8,690 nucleotides of DNA, taken from assembly GCA_035460965.1 (NCBI GenBank), contig DATHWB010000318.1, forward strand, positions 1 through 8,690. Direction: 5' to 3'. The stretch comes from DATHWB01 sp035460965 (GTDB lineage: Bacteria; Actinomycetota; Acidimicrobiia; Spongiisociales; ZC4RG35). Numbering within the stretch: position 1 is the stretch's first letter; every line of letters starts with the position of its first letter. Made by a program: the position numbers and the translations under genes. Below are positions 5,481-8,690 of this stretch, in pieces. Below the pieces are notes generated by a model. That model had not been told where the DNA came from. It was given only the letters and a program-made list of their open reading frames with translations, and did not search any database.

Positions 5481-6242
5481 CTACGAGATGAGGCGACGAT
5501 ACGCAGTCATGGCATAGAAGTACCCGACGACGAGGATGCCCACGCACCAGGCGATGGCTACCCAGATGTCGGCACCGACCGGCTGCTGAGCGAACAGATC
5601 GCGGATCGTTTCGACGATCGACGTCACGGGCTGGTGCTCGGCGAAGGCCCGGACAGGGCCGGGCATGGTCTCGGTGGGCACGAACGCCGAGCTGATGAAC
5701 GGCAGAAAGATGAGCGGGTAAGAGAAGGCGCCTGCACCTTCCACCGAACTCGCGGAGAGACCGGGAATCACGGCGATCCAAGTCAACGCCAGGGTGAACA
5801 GGTTGAGGATGCCGGCGACCGCCAGCCAAGCCAGTGCTCCCGCCCCCGAGCGGAAGCCCATGATGAGGGCGACGCCCACGACGACCACGAGCGAGACCAG
5901 ATTGGCGACCAACGAGGTCAGCACGTGCGCCCACAGCACGCTCGACCGTGCGATCGGCATGGACTGGAAGCGCTCGAAGATTCCCCCCTTCTTGTCCATG
6001 AAGAGGCGGAACGCCGTGTATGCGATACCGGACGCGATTGTGATGAGGAGGATGCCGGGCAGCATGTAGTTCACATACGAGTCCGAACCCGTGTCTATCG
6101 CGCCGCCCAGCACGTAGACGAACATCAGCATGATGGCGATCGGCATGATCGCGGTGGTGATGATGGTGTCGAGGCTGCGTGTGACGTGGCGCAAGGTCCG
6201 TCCCGTGAGCACGGCAGTGTCGCTGAAGAAGTAGGTGGTCAT
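5481..6242 (-). CDS. ABC-2 type transporter permease (DrrB-like)
   Basis: This encodes 253 residues. Hydrophobic segments lie at about 26-47, 60-80, 103-128, 136-160, 170-187 and 226-246, giving six transmembrane helices with a cytoplasmic N-terminal stretch, the ABC-2 layout. ERFQSMPIARSSVLWAHVL (90-108), with a Pro after a charged helix, is the characteristic cytoplasmic loop, and FVPTETMPGPVRAFAEHQP (187-205) followed by VTSIVETIRDL is the typical re-entrant segment of DrrB-type drug-efflux permeases. It should form a half-transporter dimer with the ATPase encoded just upstream. The start at 6242 overlaps the ATPase stop in an ATGA arrangement, with AAGGA (6248-6252) five bases before it. 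It is the last gene of the PadR-controlled operon. Exported substrate unknown; drugs, lipids or antibiotics are usual for the family. Confidence 0.9.
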   Translation of the reverse strand: MTTYFFSDTAVLTGRTLRHVTRSLDTIITTAIMPIAIMLMFVYVLGGAIDTGSDSYVNYMLPGILLITIASGIAYTAFRLFMDKKGGIFERFQSMPIARSSVLWAHVLTSLVANLVSLVVVVGVALIMGFRSGAGALAWLAVAGILNLFTLALTWIAVIPGLSASSVEGAGAFSYPLIFLPFISSAFVPTETMPGPVRAFAEHQPVTSIVETIRDLFAQQPVGADIWVAIAWCVGILVVGYFYAMTAYRRLIS

Positions 6243-7033
6243 CGTGGTCCTTGGTCGTCGATGGAGTCGCTCCGGTCGTCGCCGACGATCGCCAGGAAGA
6301 TCTCCTCGAGGGTCGGCTGCTTCTCGACGTATTCGATCTGGGCCGGCGGGAGGAGCTGCTTGAGCTCGGCGAGGGTGCCGTTCACGATGATCCGCCCTCT
6401 GTGGAGGATCGCGATCCGGTCCGCCAGCTGTTCGGCCTCGTCCAAGTACTGGGTCGTGAGCAGCACCGTCGTACCCTGCCTGGCGAGGTTCTTCACGGCG
6501 TCCCACACCTCGACCCGAGCCTCGGGATCGAGCCCGGTGGTCGGCTCGTCCAGAAAGATCACCGGCGGATTCCCGATGAGGCTCATTGCTATGTCCAGGC
6601 GGCGGCGCATCCCACCCGAGTAGGTCGACACCCTCCGCGCGCCTGCCTCGGTGAGTCCGAACCGATGGAGGAGATCATCCGCGATCGCGCCGGGATCATC
6701 GAGGTGTCGCAGCCGGGCGACCAGGACCAGGTTCTCCCGCCCGCTGAGGATCTCGTCGACGGCGGCGAACTGTCCGGTGAGGCTGAAGGACTCGCGCACG
6801 TCCGCCGGTTGCGTGGCGACGTCGAAACCGTTGACGCGGGCCGTTCCCGCGTCTGCCCGGAGCAGTGTGGAGAGGATTCTGACGACCGTGGTCTTGCCCG
6901 CCCCATTCGAGCCGAGCAACGCGAAGATGCTGCCCCGCGCCACATCGAAGTCCACGCCGCGCAGCACATCCAGGTCCTGGTACGACTTCTCGAGGCCCCG
7001 CACACGGATAGCAGGCATCTGCGCCGTCGCCAT
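6239..7033 (-). CDS. ABC transporter ATP-binding protein (DrrA-like)
   Basis: This encodes 264 residues of a complete nucleotide-binding domain: Walker A GSNGAGKTT (41-49), Q-loop Gln88 in SLTGQFAAVDE, signature YSGGMRRR (138-145), Walker B VIFLDEPTTGLD (158-169) with the D-loop directly after. The switch position reads LLTTQYLDEAEQLAD (191-205), with Gln where many ABC ATPases have His; from memory this is normal in the DrrA subfamily. The C-terminal extension (about 222-264) carries the LPPAQIEYVEKQPTLEEIFL stretch that is also usual for DrrA-type proteins. The start at 7033 shares one base with the stop of the DUF1048 gene (TGATG) and has GGGAGGG (7041-7047) seven bases upstream. It powers the permease encoded directly downstream, predicted to export a hydrophobic compound. 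Confidence 0.93.
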   Translation of the reverse strand: MATAQMPAIRVRGLEKSYQDLDVLRGVDFDVARGSIFALLGSNGAGKTTVVRILSTLLRADAGTARVNGFDVATQPADVRESFSLTGQFAAVDEILSGRENLVLVARLRHLDDPGAIADDLLHRFGLTEAGARRVSTYSGGMRRRLDIAMSLIGNPPVIFLDEPTTGLDPEARVEVWDAVKNLARQGTTVLLTTQYLDEAEQLADRIAILHRGRIIVNGTLAELKQLLPPAQIEYVEKQPTLEEIFLAIVGDDRSDSIDDQGPR

Positions 7034-7419
7034 CACTCCGCCCTCCCGTCGGGGCTCTCTTCCGCCGCCACGCGGTCGAGAGCCCTGGTCAAGCGGTCGC
7101 GTTCCTTGTCGGGGACGTACCCGCCCTTCGTGTAGTTGGCGACGAACATCTCCACGAACTCGATCGGATCGTCCCCCACGATCTGGCGCGTCGGAGTCCC
7201 GTCCGCAGCCGCCTGCTCGAACAGTTCCGCCAGATCCTCGAACTGCGACACCGCGCTGTCGTTGTCGATGGGCACGAAGTACCTCAGGTAGCGCTCGATC
7301 GCATCCACCGCTGTGCGATAACTCTCGGGAAGCCGTCGCACGCGGGCCTTGTACGCCCGCCACCGCTTCTTCGGACCGACCAGCTTCGCGATGAGGCCGC
7401 GCTCTTCTGCGTCGGACAT
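7033..7419 (-). CDS. DUF1048 family protein
   Basis: This encodes 128 residues when started at ATG 7419. The sequence GPKKRWRAYKARVRRLPESY (15-34), the central RYLRYF (43-48) and LAELFEQAAADGTPTRQIVG (63-82), with its E-x-A-A-A-D-G turn, match small helical proteins annotated DUF1048. These are commonly encoded between PadR-like regulators and ABC-2 transporters, as here; no biochemical function is established. No signal peptide or membrane helix is seen, so the protein is probably cytoplasmic. A second ATG at 7425 overlaps the PadR stop (ATGA), but the strong AAGGAGG at 7429-7435 is only three bases from it and nine from 7419, so 7419 is preferred. Coupled translation from the PadR gene is likely either way. 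After residue 95 the tail, about 30 residues, is charged and varies in the family. Confidence 0.85.
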   Translation of the reverse strand: MSDAEERGLIAKLVGPKKRWRAYKARVRRLPESYRTAVDAIERYLRYFVPIDNDSAVSQFEDLAELFEQAAADGTPTRQIVGDDPIEFVEMFVANYTKGGYVPDKERDRLTRALDRVAAEESPDGRAE

Positions 7420-7421
7420 GG

Positions 7422-7751
7422 TCATCTGCCTCCTTCATGGAGCTGATCCAGTCGTTCGGAGAGGAAGCTCCAGGTCCTCCAGAACTCGTCGAGGTATTCA
7501 CGTCCCTGAGCGTTGAGGGAGTACACCTTGCGCGGCGGGCCTTTCTCCGACGGCACCTTCTGTACGTCGACGAGGCCGCGTTGCTCGACCCTCACGAGCA
7601 GCGCGTAGACGGTGCCTTCGGCGATGTCGGAGAAGCCCTGCTTCCGCAGCCACGCGGTGATCTCGTAACCGTGGGCAGACCGATCGGACAGGATCGCGAG
7701 GACTATCCCCTCGAGCGTGCCCTTGAGCATCTCCGTCATCTGCTTGCCCAC
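7422..7751 (-). CDS. PadR-family transcriptional regulator
   Basis: This encodes 109 residues, a normal length for the short PadR subfamily. The winged helix covers about residues 8-85: LKGTLEGIVLAILSDRSAHG (9-28), YEITAWLRKQGFSDIAEGTV (29-48), with the conserved (E/P)-GTVYALL recognition helix at 45-52, and the wing KGPPRKVYSLNAQGREYL (70-87). The C-terminal helix (88-105) should mediate dimerisation. The start is GTG 7751 with GAGGAGG (7758-7764) six bases before it. It is the first gene of an operon with a DUF1048 protein and an ABC exporter, and should repress that operon until the exporter's substrate or a related ligand binds. A long dyad directly upstream covers the predicted promoter and is the likely operator. 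The stop overlaps the first ATG of the next gene. Confidence 0.92.
   Translation of the reverse strand: MGKQMTEMLKGTLEGIVLAILSDRSAHGYEITAWLRKQGFSDIAEGTVYALLVRVEQRGLVDVQKVPSEKGPPRKVYSLNAQGREYLDEFWRTWSFLSERLDQLHEGGR
7429..7435 (-). promoter_or_regulatory. Ribosome binding site of the DUF1048 gene, inside the PadR gene
   Basis: AAGGAGG on the minus strand lies within the last codons of the PadR gene. It is three bases from ATG 7425 and nine from ATG 7419, and so favours the downstream start. Confidence 0.65.
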
Positions 7752-7767
7752 CGCACACCTCCTCGGT

Positions 7768-7811
7768 CTACTCAGTGCTACTTACTACTAGTACATAGTA
7801 TCGCTGAGTAG
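7768..7811. promoter_or_regulatory. 44-bp interrupted dyad, candidate PadR operator
   Basis: The region is symmetric about the point between 7789 and 7790, with 17 of 22 base pairs matching. Outer arms: CTACTCAG (7768-7775) and CTGAGTAG (7804-7811). Middle arms: TACT (7779-7782) and AGTA (7797-7800). Inner arms: TACT (7786-7789) and AGTA (7790-7793). PadR repressors bind dyads in their own promoters, often with TACT- or ATGT-like half-sites, so this is a strong candidate for autoregulation. It lies 17-60 bases before the PadR start codon and overlaps the predicted -10. Confidence 0.6.
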
Positions 7812-7822
7812 TAATCCCGCAA
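7795..7822 (-). promoter_or_regulatory. Predicted promoter of the PadR-DUF1048-ABC operon
   Basis: On the minus strand TTGCGG (7822 to 7817) and TACTAT (7800 to 7795) lie 16 bases apart, a plausible -35/-10 pair; transcription would start near 7788, about 36 bases before the GTG of the PadR gene. The -10 lies inside the 44-bp dyad, so PadR bound there would block it. Confidence 0.45.
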
Positions 7823-7930
7823 GTCCGGCTCCGGTCGAGATGGGATGACGCGACACGACACGGACGGCGGATGGGCAGGATCTCGCTGGGGGCAACTCGA
7901 GGCGGATCCGGACGGCGCCGCCAGATCCAC
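7812..7930. other. Spacer between hydrolase stop and PadR promoter
   Basis: The 119 bp hold no gene. GGCGG (7901-7905) and CCGCC (7918-7922) could pair across a 12-base loop, but there is no T-tract, so termination after the hydrolase is not clear. The -35 of the PadR promoter overlaps its end at 7817-7822. Confidence 0.4.
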
Positions 7931-8690
7931 TCAGTCGTCGATGAAGTCCTTCAACAGATCGGCGAAACGGTCGGGTTCGTCGAGATGCGGGAAGTGGCCT
8001 GCGCCGTCGAACAACTCCACCCTGCTGCCGGGGAACGACTGTTGAGCCGTCGCAGCGTGCCACGTCGGAATCATCCGGTCGCGGGTGCCCCACACGATCA
8101 GGGTGGGTACTTCGACCGCCAGCGGCAGATGGTCGTGGGCGGTGACGGTCTGTCCCCCCGGGTCGATGACCGAACGCGTCGTGGCGAGGAAGGCGCGTCG
8201 GCTCTCGGCGTCTGCCAACGACACGAATCCCTGCCAGGCCTCGGCCGTGTCCGAGCTCGCCCGCCATCCGACCCTGGTGAGGATCCGGCCCAGCGCCTGG
8301 CCCCGCTCCTGGACCCAGGTGGAGGCGATCAGAGGCAACACCAGTTCGGCACCGGGCAAGGTCGCGGAGCGCAGCAGCGGACTCACGGACCGCCCCAGCC
8401 CCCCACTCGCCACCAGGACGAGGCGATCGACCCGCTCCGGAAAGAGGTAACAGAACTGCATGGCGATGCCACCACCCAGCGAGTGCCCGACCAGCGTCAC
8501 CCGGTCCACTCCCAGTCGGTCCATCAGATCGCGGAGGGTGGCAGCGTGGGCGCCGAGGGAGTAGTCGCCCATGGGCTTGGCGGATGCCCCATGCCCGAAC
8601 AGGTCAGGAGCCAGCACCCGGTGGCGGTCGTCGATCTTGTCGACGAGGTGCATCCAGTTGCGATGCGACCCCAACAGACCGTGGATGAAC
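7931..8690 (-). CDS. Alpha/beta hydrolase, 5' end outside the window
   Basis: The frame is open from the window's right edge to TGA 7931-7933, giving 252 visible residues. It begins at FIHGLLGSHRNW, whose HG forms the oxyanion-hole motif near the start of the fold, so probably only 20-40 N-terminal residues are missing. The nucleophile elbow GHSLGGG places Ser at visible residue 70, the acid Asp204 lies in VWGTRDRMIP, and His232 in GAGHFPHLDEP: a complete catalytic triad. The region around 93-160 is a helical cap. The fold is that of carboxylesterases, ring-cleavage-product (C-C bond) hydrolases and haloalkane dehalogenases; HGLLGS and the cap fit an esterase or meta-cleavage hydrolase, but substrate cannot be told. 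It is encoded upstream of the PadR operon on the same strand, with 179 bp between. Confidence 0.88.
   Translation of the reverse strand, partial: FIHGLLGSHRNWMHLVDKIDDRHRVLAPDLFGHGASAKPMGDYSLGAHAATLRDLMDRLGVDRVTLVGHSLGGGIAMQFCYLFPERVDRLVLVASGGLGRSVSPLLRSATLPGAELVLPLIASTWVQERGQALGRILTRVGWRASSDTAEAWQGFVSLADAESRRAFLATTRSVIDPGGQTVTAHDHLPLAVEVPTLIVWGTRDRMIPTWHAATAQQSFPGSRVELFDGAGHFPHLDEPDRFADLLKDFIDD

Noticed and set aside
5352..6623. Long plus-strand open frame opposite the ABC permease
   Set aside because: It is Asp/Arg/His-rich, antisense to a permease with six hydrophobic segments, and has no motifs.
7815..7828. A third DosR-like box near the PadR promoter
   Set aside because: Only the GGACTT half resembles the motif; the other half does not match.

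Overview
The window is high-GC bacterial DNA with dense coding on both strands. The best guess is an actinobacterium, possibly from the Acidimicrobiia: the secreted amidase has the long Thr-rich linker common in secreted proteins of that class, several starts are GTG, two starts look leaderless, and the gene families (PadR/DUF1048/DrrAB-like ABC cassette, HD-LuxR regulator, CzcO-like flavin monooxygenase) are typical of actinobacteria. The assignment rests on these features only.

Left part (1-2409, mostly + strand). It starts with the C-terminal end of a zinc-type alcohol dehydrogenase/reductase. About 300 bp of non-coding DNA follow, holding two weak DosR-box-like sequences and a hairpin. 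Next is a 107-residue YtxH-like protein that ends in four consecutive 11-residue helix units. Positions about 1077-1469 hold two gene remnants back to back: the C-terminal end of a small membrane protein (minus strand) and the C-terminal end of a TetR-family regulator (plus strand). Their arrangement fits one deletion that removed both N-terminal halves and the shared promoter of a divergent pair. A secreted peptidoglycan amidase follows; its GTG start overlaps the stop of a nine-codon ORF.

Middle part (2445-5337, minus strand). A two-nucleotide-binding-fold flavin monooxygenase converges on the amidase. Upstream of it lies a 520-residue regulator with a degenerate and a more intact HD/HD-GYP-like module and a C-terminal LuxR helix-turn-helix.

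Right part (5481-8690, minus strand). A compact operon runs padR-type repressor, DUF1048 protein, DrrA-like ABC ATPase, DrrB-like permease; every junction overlaps by 1-4 bp. The promoter region of the operon carries an elaborate 44-bp dyad that covers the predicted -10 element, a good candidate for a PadR operator. The window ends inside an alpha/beta hydrolase gene whose 5' end lies outside.

I see no RNA gene, CRISPR array, transposase or integrase. No clearly new multi-gene system is visible. The most informative oddities are the fused gene remnants, the PadR dyad, the 11-residue repeat protein and the leader ORF in front of the amidase.
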